Shown in pieces: positions 1-10,860 of a stretch of DNA of 64,000 nucleotides (the first letter of the stretch is position 1; every line of letters begins with the position of its first letter). The notes beneath the pieces were generated by a model. It was not told the DNA's origin. It saw nothing but the letters and a program-made list of their open reading frames with translations, and did no database searches. The position numbers and the translations under genes were made by a program. The stretch is from Seminavis robusta (lineage: Eukaryota > Bacillariophyta > Bacillariophyceae > Naviculales > Naviculaceae). The stretch is taken from positions 1-64,000 of the forward strand of contig CAICTM010000297.1 of the NCBI GenBank assembly GCA_903772945.1. Direction: 5' to 3'.

Positions 1-1448
1 GTGACGAACGAGTTGGGCTCATAACCTGCGAACGGAGGCCGATGTGCAGTACGATGTAGACATGGGATGACACAAAAGAATAAGCTAAAAATTAAAAGGG
101 GATTCTACGTCTACCTCGTTCCAGCGAGTCCCGGGAGGTTCACCTCGTGAATGCCAACCACCAGCTGGTTTTGACTCCTCTCGCAGTTTCTGTTTGTCGG
201 CTCCCTACGGACACTGTCGCACTTGAGTGGCTGCTGCGAATGAATGCCCACGATAAAGAGTAGTGAGCAATTAATTACACAGTGTCCCGCGGTGTGTTGT
301 CTGTTTCTCGTGTGTGTGGTCAAATCTGACAGAACAACCGCAGACGCCCCATTTTAATAAGGTTCCAATTCTGAATGTTGCTGTAGATGAATGATGAATC
401 TGCGACATCACCTTAGCATAGTTCTATTCTTTATAAGTCGAGATAATACCGTATTATTTTTGAGACAGTGTGCGTACGGATGAGAGGCGGGAGTCTCATA
501 AAACGTGTACGCAATAAGTCCACCATGGTGACGGCACCAAAGGCAATAAAGTGTCGCGAGACACAACATTCGAAGGCATAAGGTGGCACTACACATGTAG
601 GAAGCTTGTCGCGACACTTTATCTCTTTGGTTGACCTCGCAATTGCCTCTGGCCGCAACAGCGTCAAACAGCCGAGGAGGACGTCGTTCGACACTCTCTA
701 CTACAGTAGCCGCAATCAGAGAGAGTTTGGACACCAGAGCTGAAACAACATACTAGTAGTGTTCTCTAAGCAACACCGAAGCTGCGGCGCTCAACCTCCT
801 TCCTCTTGTTGACCTCGACCTCGGGAGCGTGCGGCGGAGCGAAATCCTCCTACTACAACAACAACCATTCCTCGACGACTACACCGCCTTTGAAGCTTGC
901 GCTTGTTGCTACATCGGTAGTGGTAATATAGACGAATTATAGAACGTTTACTTGTATTATAGGAGCGTCGTTTCGTTGAGTATCAGCCGCCGGAGCATCG
1001 TCATGGTGGTGGTTGACGATCGATCTGTTCGTCCTTTTTTGTTGTTGCCACCGCAGGTAACTTCGCGCCATTTCGAAAGTGAAAAGACGCGAGCATGAGC
1101 CAAAAACGCGCGACCGCCTCTCATTCTTGCGCGAAGTATTAAAATACTGTAGTATGATCATCCACTCAAAATACAGTCTTCAAAAGGGAAGGGTATCGTC
1201 GTACCGTGCCGTAGCTTTCAGTACGAACTGGATCACTGGATCGAAGACATCGTTGAAGAAGCCCTTGACTGAGAACTCAAGGAAACAGTGACCTGTGTTC
1301 TGGAGTGTTCTGGATCCTGCCTCAATCCAGAACCAGAAGTTGTTCAGAATGGGGATGAGCGAACTTGCCCATAGCCCTGCATTGTATTTGATAACGTTTT
1401 TTGTAAAAGTGTCTGTGAAAAGGCGAATATTTGTTTTGGGCTGCAATT

Positions 1449-1597
1449 TTTCTATTGGATTAGATCGGATTGGATTGAATTGGATTGGATTGCATTGAAT
1501 TCCAGTTTACTATACAAATAACAGGTATAGTTGGATTCCAATTCAATCCAATTCAATCCAATTCAATCCAATCCAATGCAATCTAATCCAATTGAAT
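1449..1597. repeat. Imperfect inverted repeat of TTGGATTGAAT units
   Basis: The left arm (about 1452-1503) consists of repeated attggattg/gaattggatt units. The right arm (about 1530-1597) consists of the complementary ccaattcaat units, so the stretch could fold into a long AT-rich hairpin with a loop of about 27 nt. Related gattggattg/gattcgattc strings recur at 1748-1780 and 24308-24328. The origin is unknown; it may be simple-repeat expansion followed by inversion. Confidence 0.6.
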
Positions 1598-1794
1598 CTT
1601 GCTTCCCGCTAAAATGTTCATTTTCTTCTTTTTCTGACATTCTGATTAACTCCTGTTGAGTACACTACAGCACTATAGCAAGATTTGCCCATCCCCAATT
1701 CAGAATTGTCATAATATTATTTGACCGACGCTTGACGCTCTTGAAGATTGGATTGGATCGAATCGAATCGAATTCAATCGCATCATTCCTACCT

Positions 1795-1944
1795 GGTACC
1801 AGGTACCGGTACCGGTACCGGTACTAGTACAGTAGCTAGCCAGCACTTGTGGTGGGCAGCTACCGGTACCCGTACCGGTACCGTGGAACATTGGCTGACC
1901 AGAAATGCCCTGAACACTGGTATGGTTCTAGCTAGCTAGCTAGA
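1795..1944. repeat. Cluster of GGTACC/ACCGGT and TAGCTAGC palindromes
   Basis: Tandem accggtacc units run at about 1800-1830 and again at 1862-1882. A run of overlapping tagc units follows at 1927-1944. The same words recur between most genes of this window (for example 7966-8000, 9916-9965, 10275-10325, 41966-42280 and 57594-57675) and are rare inside coding exons. Function unknown. Confidence 0.65.
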
Positions 1945-2303
1945 CATCTCCCACAACCTTCAAGGGAGCAGCATCTAAGTTAGCATCTTATGGGAAGGCA
2001 ACCCAATCAGCACTGTCAAGACCATTGGGACACGACATTGCAGTATATGCAGCAGGGAGCCATTCAAAATCCTGAAACGATCCAGAGAATGATCAATCAC
2101 CAGAGAAGCTAATCAAGTCCTGCAACAAAACCAAGGAGCCCTGCAGACACAATCCCACATTTCAAGTACATAACAAACAGCCCAAGCACCCATCATAGAT
2201 TCGATTCCCATGGGGGATGAAAAAAGTCAAGCCAAACAACCAAGAAGTTACCATAGAGCCTAGCCTATGTTTTATTTGGCAGTTTGTGAGCTGTTCCAAG
2301 AGC

Positions 2304-2339
2304 ATTCCTCAATTGGGCCAAATTCCTCAATTGGGCCAA
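2304..2339. repeat. 18-bp direct tandem repeat (2 copies)
   Basis: The unit attcctcaattgggccaa occurs twice with no spacer. It lies in non-coding DNA about 430 bp upstream of the helicase start codon. Confidence 0.8.
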
Positions 2340-2773
2340 ATCCTACCCAGTAGGATTCAGAATCCTACCACAGAGTACAATAGGCCCTGCCTGACAATTA
2401 CGTTGTACACATAATAAGCGTGAGGGAAAGGTCACGGAAAAATCTGTTAAGATTCTGGAGTCAGTTTTTAATTAGTTAGTTGTTGTCACCCATTAGCATT
2501 ACTCCCATGTATGCATACTACTGTACCTCACAGTCAGACTACCATGGCTCTTTTGACTTTGACACTCCTCACTGAGGAGATTCCAGCAATTTGAGTACCA
2601 TTTTTCGCCACAACATCGTTTGAGTGAGCCATCCACTCGAGGAACAGGCGGGGAGAGGAAGGACTCTTGCGAGCAGGGGTGACCAATGACAAAAAACTTC
2701 ATTCCAAAAGTCCGAAGGTGGCAGATAACAGAGAGCGGACAACCAACACAAAAAGAAAACCAACACAAGCAAG

Positions 2774-5772
2774 ATGTCAACTCTTCCAGGTGACGCCAGC
2801 GAGACTCTGTCTGGCAAGCGACCAGCAGATGCCAAGATCGACGAGGCAGCCGAAGAAGCCACAATGAACACGGAAGATGATTTCGAAGAGGAAGATGCAT
2901 CCGCCTTGGTAGCTACATTTCAGGGCACCATTGTTGGAATCCGCTACTACAAAGGTACGGCTCACGCTGGAGAGTACGTGAGCCTCGTTCGGGAACCCGA
3001 CAATCCATATGATGCCAATGCCATTCGGGTAGATAATATGGCAGGAGACAAGGTTGGCCATTTGAAGCGGCAGCAAGGTTCGTAGAAAATATTAAGTTGT
3101 GTGTCGAACATCATGATAACAGGCAGCATGTGGCTTGCTCACAGTTTTCCTCCATGCAGCCGCCATTTTAGCGCCGTGGATGGACCGTGCTGGCGAGCAC
3201 GCACTCTCAGTGGAAGGGACCATTCCTCATCAAGGAAATTCCTTCAACATGCCCGTCACGGTGGAATTGATCACTCATGCTCCCGAAAAAGAGCTGGCCG
3301 CTCACGCCCAACAACTGGAACAACAATTGAAGAAATCCGTTGGTCGAAAATTCCAATATCGCTCCGCGTTGCGCACGGCCGGCAACAATAGTACCAAGGC
3401 TGCAACCGGACCTACTGTGGAATCCCAGGAAATGATGAATTGGGCCGCACGTCAAGCCGAAGAATTGGATCAATTGTTTGAGCAACAATCCGCCCAGCAA
3501 CTGGCCAATTTGCCCGCGGTGTCGACTCCCTCACAGCTCCAGACGACCTTGTTGGAGTATCAGCAGACGGGACTTGGTTGGCTGGTCCGTCAAGATACGC
3601 AGCCCAAATTGCCCTTCTATGAGAAACGCAAAGAACAAGGACGCCAGGTCTGGCATTGCAGCATTTCCAACTCGTCGCAGGCAGAAGAACCCAAACCATT
3701 CCGTGGTGGTATGCTCTGTGATGAAATGGGTAGGTTATTTACTGCTTTATGCATTCATCGCACGACAATTAACTTACTCGATAGAGCTCTCATGGACGAT
3801 TTCCATCTTTTTTTCTTCTCACAGGATTGGGCAAGACGCTGCAAATGATCAGTCTCATCCTGGCGGCACCACCCGCCACGGCAACTGCTCCCCAATGTAC
3901 GCTTATTGTCTGTCCTGTCAGTGTCATGGCCAATTGGGAGCAGCAAATTGGGATGGTGCGTGTCATAAAAAATACCAAAACATTTGTTTGTGTGCATGTG
4001 GTCGGAAAGAGACACTCAAAACTATTGCTTTCTCTTCTTTCACATCAGCATGTGGAAGAGGGTGCCCTCAGCGTGGGAATTTACCAAGGACCGTCGCGAG
4101 GAAACCTTCTCCCGCAAATCAAAAGTGGAGCCATCAATGTCTTGCTCGTGAGTTACAACACTCTGGCCAGCGATTACACCAAAGTCTTTGGAAAACCAAA
4201 CGGGAAGGGGCCCGCCACAAAGAAACGAAAGGTGAACTCCATTTTTGATCAGGAAATGCATCGTGTGGTGTTGGACGAGGCACACACCATCCGATCCACC
4301 AAAACCCGAGTCTTTCATGCATGCAGCCAACTTGACGCTCGGAGCCGCTGGGCATTGACTGGCAGTCCCATTATCAACCGGTGCGATGACGTGCATGCAT
4401 TGCTTCATTTCTTGCGTGTTCAACCACTGGGCGACAAGAAAATCTTTCAGCGCGCCATTTCCGTCCCCATTCAGCGCGGAGACGATGCCGGACTTGCATG
4501 CCTGCGGGTTGCCATGTCTCATGTTGCGCTTCGTCGCTCCAAAGCCACCGCCAATGTGCAGCTCACCGAAAAAACGGTCCAACTCAACCGAGTCTCGTTT
4601 GAGGGATCCGAAGCGCACAAGGAAGTCTACGACGCGTTGTTTGGTACCGTCAAAATGGCGTTTCAGGCCGTGTTGCAGGACGGTGAAAACGCCGTACTTG
4701 GCCAGTATTCACACATTTTCACAAAGCTGATGCGGTTGCGTCAGGCATGTTGCTCCGCCAAGTTGGTGCCAATGGAGCACCGAGAGCGAGCCATTTTGAT
4801 CTGGAAGGAATTGCAACAACGGGACTTGTCCAAGCAGCTGACCGCCAAAGAAGGTTTGAAACTGCTGGAGAAGCTGAAAGGTGCCTTTTCGGAACTGGCA
4901 GAGTTGCCCGAATGTGCTGTCTGCCTTACGGAAATGGAGGAGTCTCAGTGCGTGATTCTCAAAACTTGCTCCCACGTCTTCTGCGATCAATGCATTGCAA
5001 AGGTCCTCTCGGCCAACCCCAACTGTCCACTCTGTCGCAAGGGCTTCCAAAAGAGTGACATGATCAAGAAGAGCGATGCCTCCAAGGCCGCATCCACCGA
5101 GGGAGAAGAAAAGGACGGAGACGACAAAATCCCCATCGATGATGACTCCATTGCCAAGTCTCCAAAGATCCAAGCTCTTCTCGCAACCATCAAATCCATG
5201 GAGCCTGATTCGAAGGGTGTAATCTTCAGCCAATTCACTTCGTTCTTGACGCTCATCGGGCAGGCCCTGGAGGAAGCTGGTCATACGTTTGTGCGTTTGG
5301 ATGGTTCGATGTCGGCGGCAAAGCGGTCGGATGCGGTCCGCGACTTTTCATCCGACGAGGACAATTCTCCTCGATTCTTCCTAGCCAGTTTGCACGCGGC
5401 TGGGACTGGAATCAACCTCACACGTGGAACCCACGCCTGTATGATGGACGTTTGGTGGAATGCTGCCATAGAGGAGCAAGCCAGTGAGTTCCGAATCACG
5501 AAGTCTTTGTTTCTTGTCAATGCAAAAGGTGCCCGTATCTCATGCTTCTTCTGCAAACTTTCGTTGTAGTGGACCGGATTCATCGTATTGGCCAGACGAA
5601 GCCCGTAACGGTCCACCGATTTGTCATGAAGGATTCCTTGGAGGAGCGGATCGTGGAGCTTCAGGAGGCCAAGAGCCTTCAATCCAAGGGTGCTTTGCAA
5701 AAGTTGAAGCCAGAGGAACAGCGGCGTTCACGTCTTCGCGACCTCAAGGGACTTCTCATGATTGAAGACTGA
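2774..5772 (+). CDS. HLTF: HIRAN-SNF2 helicase-RING protein, HLTF/Rad5 type
   Basis: My model joins 2774-3077, 3160-3729, 3825-3955, 4049-5483 and 5570-5772, giving 880 residues. Domain order is HIRAN (about 45-130), SNF2 N-lobe with DEMGLGKT (about 287-294) and DEAH box VVLDEAHTI (about 411), a C3HC4 RING ([17 protein letters not shown]; about 624-667) lying between the helicase lobes, then the C-lobe ending in [13 protein letters not shown]. This order is diagnostic of Rad5/HLTF proteins, which polyubiquitinate PCNA and remodel stalled replication forks in the nucleus. Introns restore the motifs exactly: HIRAN at KRQQ/AAIL, motif I at EMG/LGKT and motif VI at [12 protein letters not shown]. 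The intron at 3956-4048 is a multiple of three without stops, so its removal is less certain. The start ATG gives a short acidic N-terminus. No break is seen. Confidence 0.92.
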
Positions 5773-5991
5773 GGGCAGAGTCTGCCTGTGGGGCATGGTG
5801 ATGTACCATAGTGGCGAAGTGCTCCCTGTGATGAGGAGACCGAGCCAGTATTGAGATTCAAAAACTATGTTCGATATTTTCGAAGCCCAATTGTGCAATG
5901 GCGGGGTTGTTGTCTTTTTGACCTTAGCACAAACAGTAAATGAATTATATAATCTGTTGTCGGCTGGGGTTGTTGAACTTCTCTAAAACCA

Positions 5992-7758
5992 CTAACACCA
6001 AGTCCCCACTGGTGATTCCAGAAGGAGGCCAAACAGTAGATCAGTCTCTTCACTCCCGGTGACTCGAACGACGTCTCCCTGGAGTGATTGTCGTCTCGCT
6101 TCGGTAACACGACAGAGCAACGACACAAACTCTTCCCTGTTAGTGCCGTTGTTCCGTGCTTCCCTTCGTCCATACTGATTCAGATGTGAATAGTAGTCAA
6201 TTTTGTCGCTTGCGGAGCCTTCGCAGTCCACCTCCTGTAGAGTCGTGTTATGGTGTGTGAGAGCATCGGCGACAGCACAGGACAAATCACAAGTAGATCC
6301 CGTGGATATTGTCAACTCCTTCAAACTAGTGTTCTCCCTCAGGGCCATTCCAAATCTTGCCGGATCTATCGGACCAAAACAGCAGTCAAGACTTTTCAGG
6401 CGGTCCCGGCGGAGTAGCACAACTATCGTTTCCGTCAGTGCGTCAGATTCCTCGGAAGAAAGAGGTAGTCGTAGCGTCAGGCGTTCCAGTGGCTGTTGGG
6501 TCTGGAGATAGGAAAGCAACCCAGGAAAAGCCCGGGACGGTCTCATGACAACAATTGTCAAATCTCTCAGGCCGCTAGTTTCCGACTGGGCAGCCGCTCG
6601 GTGATTGTTGAGTGAATCTTCGTGCCAACGGCCACTCAACGAGCCAATGTGCAGCCTCAAATGTCTTGGCAGACGAATAGCTTCCTGCAGCCAAGTACTT
6701 AATATTCGCGCAGATACGGCTTCATTTGATGTGATTTCCAAAGAGTCAAGGCGGCAGATTCGACTCTGTCGACGAGTATTGAACAATGCCAAGAACGACG
6801 TATTGAACTGCCCCATATCCAGCGTGAGACGACGAATGGTCGCATTTTCCACCAACAAGCGCTCCAATGCCTGTTCCAGTTGTTGCCGCCGACTCTGATT
6901 CGTTTCAGTATCCCTGGGACCAGTCAATCTCACATGGCCCAAACTGACCTCCGTGATGGACCGACTCGTTTTCAACGACTCGAGAATCCGAAAGAGGGCA
7001 TAACTTTCCAAGCCGGCGAACACCACGGAGGTGAGCCAAGGAAGAATCTTTTCGGCAAGTAGTTCGGCTTTGGCTAGGCACAAATAGCTGCCTTTCTTCA
7101 CGACTAGGGACGATTGAGCCTTTTTGCGATTCTTGACTCTGGACACTGCGGCAGCCCATCGATCTACTAGCAGTTCAAAACAAGCCATGCTGTAGCCATT
7201 GGCGATGGCAAGTGCAATGCAGTTGGGATCCTTCAAGATAGCTCGGGGATAAGCATCCAATAGTTTCCGGATTGTTACATGGTCGATCCGCTGCCTCTGA
7301 AGCAGCATATGAATAGGATAGTATCGCTTGACGCAACATTGTGTGGCGACGTGTGGACATACTTCCAGCACAAACTGAATGGCTGGATTCGGCGCACTAC
7401 TAAAGAAACGTGCCTTGTGAAGGGTATCTGCATCAAAAGAGGTCATGGCTGCCGGGTATAACTGACACATTTCCCTGAGTGCAGCGATCGATATCGGTGC
7501 TCTGCATCGTAGCAGATACACAAGGGGATAGACATGGTCTCGTCCATGATACTGATACCAGTACTTCCTGGCGGCAAGTGAGGGAAATTTACGCAACAGC
7601 GACATCACTCTTCGGTGCCCATCAGCACGGTAGCAGTTCTGGAGAAGACCTGCAATCTGTCGCCTAGCGGCTTCCTCCGATAAACCAAAGTCCTCATCAT
7701 CGTTGCTTCTACTACTAGTAATAGACAACTTGGGCCGTTTTGAGGGTGGGGCGTTCAT
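5992..7758 (-). CDS. Ankyrin-like plus LRR-like protein of unknown function
   Basis: Single-exon frame of 588 residues starting at an ATG. The N-terminus carries a basic KRPK patch and acidic stretch. Residues about 30-230 contain degenerate ankyrin-type units with YPAAM, CPHVA and YPRAI helices, as in many diatom proteins that report on coming from ankyrin expansions. Residues about 270-540 contain irregular leucine-rich (RNI-like) units such as ATIRRLTLDM, LERLTLRL, LKSLDCCF and LKELTIS. There is no signal peptide, membrane segment or catalytic motif, so an intracellular scaffold is plausible. The gene is convergent with the HLTF-like gene, with 219 bp between the stops. I do not recognise a named family. 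Confidence 0.72.
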   Translation of the reverse strand: MNAPPSKRPKLSITSSRSNDDEDFGLSEEAARRQIAGLLQNCYRADGHRRVMSLLRKFPSLAARKYWYQYHGRDHVYPLVYLLRCRAPISIAALREMCQLYPAAMTSFDADTLHKARFFSSAPNPAIQFVLEVCPHVATQCCVKRYYPIHMLLQRQRIDHVTIRKLLDAYPRAILKDPNCIALAIANGYSMACFELLVDRWAAAVSRVKNRKKAQSSLVVKKGSYLCLAKAELLAEKILPWLTSVVFAGLESYALFRILESLKTSRSITEVSLGHVRLTGPRDTETNQSRRQQLEQALERLLVENATIRRLTLDMGQFNTSFLALFNTRRQSRICRLDSLEITSNEAVSARILSTWLQEAIRLPRHLRLHIGSLSGRWHEDSLNNHRAAAQSETSGLRDLTIVVMRPSRAFPGLLSYLQTQQPLERLTLRLPLSSEESDALTETIVVLLRRDRLKSLDCCFGPIDPARFGMALRENTSLKELTISTGSTCDLSCAVADALTHHNTTLQEVDCEGSASDKIDYYSHLNQYGRREARNNGTNREEFVSLLCRVTEARRQSLQGDVVRVTGSEETDLLFGLLLESPVGTWC

Positions 7759-8139
7759 GTGCTTGCTTGCCGTTGCTTCCCAGCTTCAAAAGAATGCAGA
7801 TCTGATAATGATGGACCACGGAGCACGGAGTTGGAGAGCTTTACAAGGATACCAATAAAAATGCTACAACGGCTGAAAGTGTTTAGGTATCAAACTTGTA
7901 CCAGGTAGTAGCTAGTCTGAATGTCCAAATCAGGTCAATTAGCTTGTTTGGCTGCAAACCAGCTAAAAGCTAGCTAGTAGCTAGTAGCTTGCCAGCATTT
8001 CCTAAAAGTGCCGGTAGTCAGGCAGTCCGTTCACGAAGTACTAATTAGACAAATGCTAAACTCAATACATTAATAAGAACTCATGTATCCAAACTACAAT
8101 TCTGGGTGGCTAAAGGCCTGGTTCCATCAAACAAGAGGA
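7759..8139. other. Intergenic region with tagc-rich palindromes
   Basis: Lies between the start of the ankyrin/LRR-like gene and the stop of the next LRR gene. It holds repeated gctagctagtagctag words at about 7966-8000. No gene seen. Confidence 0.6.
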
Positions 8140-9429
8140 TTACTCAAATTGATTGCCATCAGCCAAAAACACCTCCAAGCTGTGTTCTGATTGCAAGGTA
8201 GTGATCTCCAAAGGAATCTGGCCTGTCAGCAAATTGGATGTCACATCTAGAGTTTTCAGGGCTGTGAGAAGACCCAGCTGTGAGGGGAGTTGTCCAACAA
8301 AGCTGTTGTTCCCAAGTTTCAGGTACTTGAGATTTGTCAGGAGACCAATTCCTGATGATATAGCTTGCCCAAGGTGGTTATGACTCAAATCAAGGACTTC
8401 CAGATTGGTCAGTTTTCCAATCAAGGGGGGGATCCTTTGCTCAAGTTTGTTGTGACTCAAATCAAGCACTTCCAGATTGGTCAGTCTTCGAATCAACGGG
8501 GGGATTGATTGCCCAAGTTTGTTATGACTCAAATCAAGCACTCCCAGATTGGTCAGTTTTTGAATCAAAGAGGGGATCTCCCCGTGCACCATGCTGTTTT
8601 GTAGACTCAAAGCCTCCAGAGAGCCTGCAAGGTGCAGGATGGTTGGCTTCAACATGGACTGGAAGGGTTCCTTGAATCCCCCGGCCCCTTCCAAAAAGAT
8701 GGACTTTAGGGATGTGAGCAGAGCAATTTCATTTGGAAAGTCAGCAACATGAGTACCATCAAAGACACTTCGCAGATCAAGGGTTTGATATTTGCCTGCA
8801 TCATTACAAACACTGAGCACGACATTGGACGTGTTCTGGTAGGAATGCTCAATGTAGGAGCCGCCTTCAAATCTGCCATACAAGCTTGAGAACCAGAGAC
8901 ATTCTGATCTAGATTCGTTTAGCCAAGTATGTCCAACACCATGCAACCAATTGGGCCCGTCAAGAGCATAATAGATTGCTGCCAGGGCGAAAAGTTGATG
9001 TTGTCTCCAGGCCGGCAGGTTTTGTCGGTTTGCAAGCTTTCCAAGCCAATCACTTGCGTATTGCTGCGAAGCGGAGTTTGGGTCCCTTTTCACAGGAGAA
9101 TTTCGAGGCAAGTAAATGATTGTGTCTGCTCCTGTTTGCAGACCAAATACCAATACCAGGGTCACTACAATCGTCACCAGGGCAAGAATCATAACGAAAA
9201 GAAACACGTATTCTATGTTTCGCAATCCCCTATCATCCAGTCTGTAATTGTGTTGTGGCAGATCCTCAGAAGGCACACTGGTTGGGAGATGTTCCTCATC
9301 GTGAGAATACAGAGCATCTTTGTCACCGATCGACTTCTCCCTGGCTTTTGTGGTTTCTTCCGCCGCGCCCACAACAGCGGTGGCGTACTTTCCACCAGAC
9401 ACATTACCTTCGGTTGTCACTCGTCCCAT
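8140..9429 (-). CDS. Type II single-pass membrane LRR protein
   Basis: Single exon, 429 residues, ATG start. A hydrophilic N-terminal tail of about 80 residues precedes one membrane segment (FLFVMILALVTIVVTLVLVF). No signal peptide precedes it, so the LRRs are predicted outside the cytoplasm. After the membrane comes the cap shared by the LRR genes of this window: QQYASDWL, then RQHQLFALAAIYYALDGPNW and an SECLWF cysteine. At least four plant-type LRRs follow, three of them near-identical LTNLEVLDLSHNKL units, which suggests recent internal duplication. The protein ends soon after the LRRs and lacks a cytoplasmic kinase. A surface recognition or adhesion role is an inference from architecture only. 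It is divergent from the next LRR gene. Confidence 0.85.
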   Translation of the reverse strand: MGRVTTEGNVSGGKYATAVVGAAEETTKAREKSIGDKDALYSHDEEHLPTSVPSEDLPQHNYRLDDRGLRNIEYVFLFVMILALVTIVVTLVLVFGLQTGADTIIYLPRNSPVKRDPNSASQQYASDWLGKLANRQNLPAWRQHQLFALAAIYYALDGPNWLHGVGHTWLNESRSECLWFSSLYGRFEGGSYIEHSYQNTSNVVLSVCNDAGKYQTLDLRSVFDGTHVADFPNEIALLTSLKSIFLEGAGGFKEPFQSMLKPTILHLAGSLEALSLQNSMVHGEIPSLIQKLTNLGVLDLSHNKLGQSIPPLIRRLTNLEVLDLSHNKLEQRIPPLIGKLTNLEVLDLSHNHLGQAISSGIGLLTNLKYLKLGNNSFVGQLPSQLGLLTALKTLDVTSNLLTGQIPLEITTLQSEHSLEVFLADGNQFE

Positions 9430-10860
9430 TTTGATTTTGCCTGGAGAAAAAAAAATGAAAGCTCCAATTGCTCCAATGAAGCAATTGCTTGAAAGGAGCG
9501 ATGATCACCACCAACTTTTTTGGTTTCGCGCACGGTACGGTACCAACAGCGCAGCAACGCTTTAGAGCCAGGCATAAGTGGATCAGACGTGAACACAGTG
9601 CCCGCAACGCAGCAACACTTTGTCGCCAGGCATTCACAGACATCTAAATACTAAAACTAAGCTTAATTGTGTTTGATGGTATTCAGTCCAAACGGGGGTT
9701 TAGAGCAGGTGGTTTATCGAGTTAGGAACTTTTGACTGGTATTCAGTAATTCCATCACTCAGACGTAACTTTCAACTGTGACTGGCATGGTGGAAGTGTG
9801 CGCTCGGACTGGAGCTGTCTTCTGGCAAGAACGGTGGTGTTGTGAGTGACAGTCAGAGAGGCCATCATACATGTAGTAGAGCTGGGAAGATTGAATCATT
9901 CGACTGCAACATCTCAGGCTGGCTAGCTAGTAGGTACGAGTACCGGTACATGTGCATGTACCGTGAGCGGGCCAAAATAAGCCGAGCGGAAGCGAAGAAT
10001 GAGACCTGAGGCAGGATCCACTCCTCTCTTCCTAATTCCTGCAGACCAAGAGACGCCCCTCTGTGTGGCCAGTTGGTCCGCCCCTCTGATGTGCACTGCA
10101 TGAAGGCGGCAACTATCTAGAACGAACGAAGCTACCGATATTGTATCATTCTACCCGCTTCTTATATGGCAGAATGATTTTATCGCAGGTGGTGGCATCT
10201 CTCACTCCTGCTGGCTGGTCCTATCTTCAGTCGTCGCTTGCTAGCTTGGATTGATCCGAATCGAGTGGCAGGTGCCTTGTACCGGTACACCAGTACTCTA
10301 GCTACATGCTAGCTAGTAGCTTGCTCTACTGCTCTGGCAGTCACTTAGTCTATGAAGAGTTCCCAGCTTCCATGATGTCTGGATGTCTGGATGGGGAGAA
10401 GAAGCTGGACTGGGTGCATGAAGCAAAGGCAAACGACCAATCTTGCCAAAGCTAAAAAAGGCCTCTGTGTCAAAAAAGGGTTCTTCCGGCTTCCCCCCAA
10501 CCCAGGCAATAAGTCGTGACTCGTCGCTCACGATCGACTCAAATGAAAACCATTTACAAAGTGAACCAAGTTCAACCATGCAACACAGCCACAGAGACAG
10601 CATCATGCAACAGCTCATCATCAGACCTCATCATCTTCCATTACCGGTACTAGTACTAGCTAGCTGGGTGGCAAGAGGCGAAACACAGTTGCCGATAGTA
10701 ATCCAACACTATTAATAGCTACTAGCTAGTCGGTGACAATCAATCAGTAAGACCCTGAGACCAATCAAGCGTCCCATCAGTGAGAAGACGAAAGACACAG
10801 CCGAGCCGAGCCTCTTTCTTTGCGGGACGGACACGTCGACAGAAAACCACAAAGAGCAAC
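9430..10860. other. Shared upstream region of two divergent LRR genes
   Basis: About 1.4 kb between two divergently transcribed LRR genes. It contains two imperfect copies of a roughly 40-bp segment with gcagcaac and gccaggcat words (about 9543-9582 and 9599-9640), and three accggtac/gctagcta palindrome clusters (9916-9965, 10275-10325, 10640-10665). A ggctggtcctatc string at 10209-10221 resembles one terminus of the foldback element at 14724. No gene seen. Confidence 0.55.

Larger units (their letters stand above)
1..2773. other. Intergenic region, no supported gene
   Basis: No open frame here carries a recognisable motif or looks like the long genes further on; the open frames are short and partly run through simple repeats. 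It holds an inverted TTGGATTGAA-type repeat (1449-1597), palindrome-rich KpnI/AgeI/NheI-like stretches (1795-1944) and an 18-bp tandem repeat (2304-2339). The last few hundred bases presumably include the promoter of the helicase gene that starts at 2774, but I see no defined element. Confidence 0.6.

Noticed and set aside
408-734. Overlapping minus-strand frames near the left edge
   Set aside because: Two frames overlap, composition is unbiased and no motif is visible; more likely chance.
1709-1939. Open frames reading TGTGTGT-type peptides
   Set aside because: They are translations of the accggtacc tandem repeats on both strands, not genes.
10780-10860. Upstream extension of the large LRR gene
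   Set aside because: The extension begins with GTG; the ATG at 10861 is the plausible start in a eukaryote.
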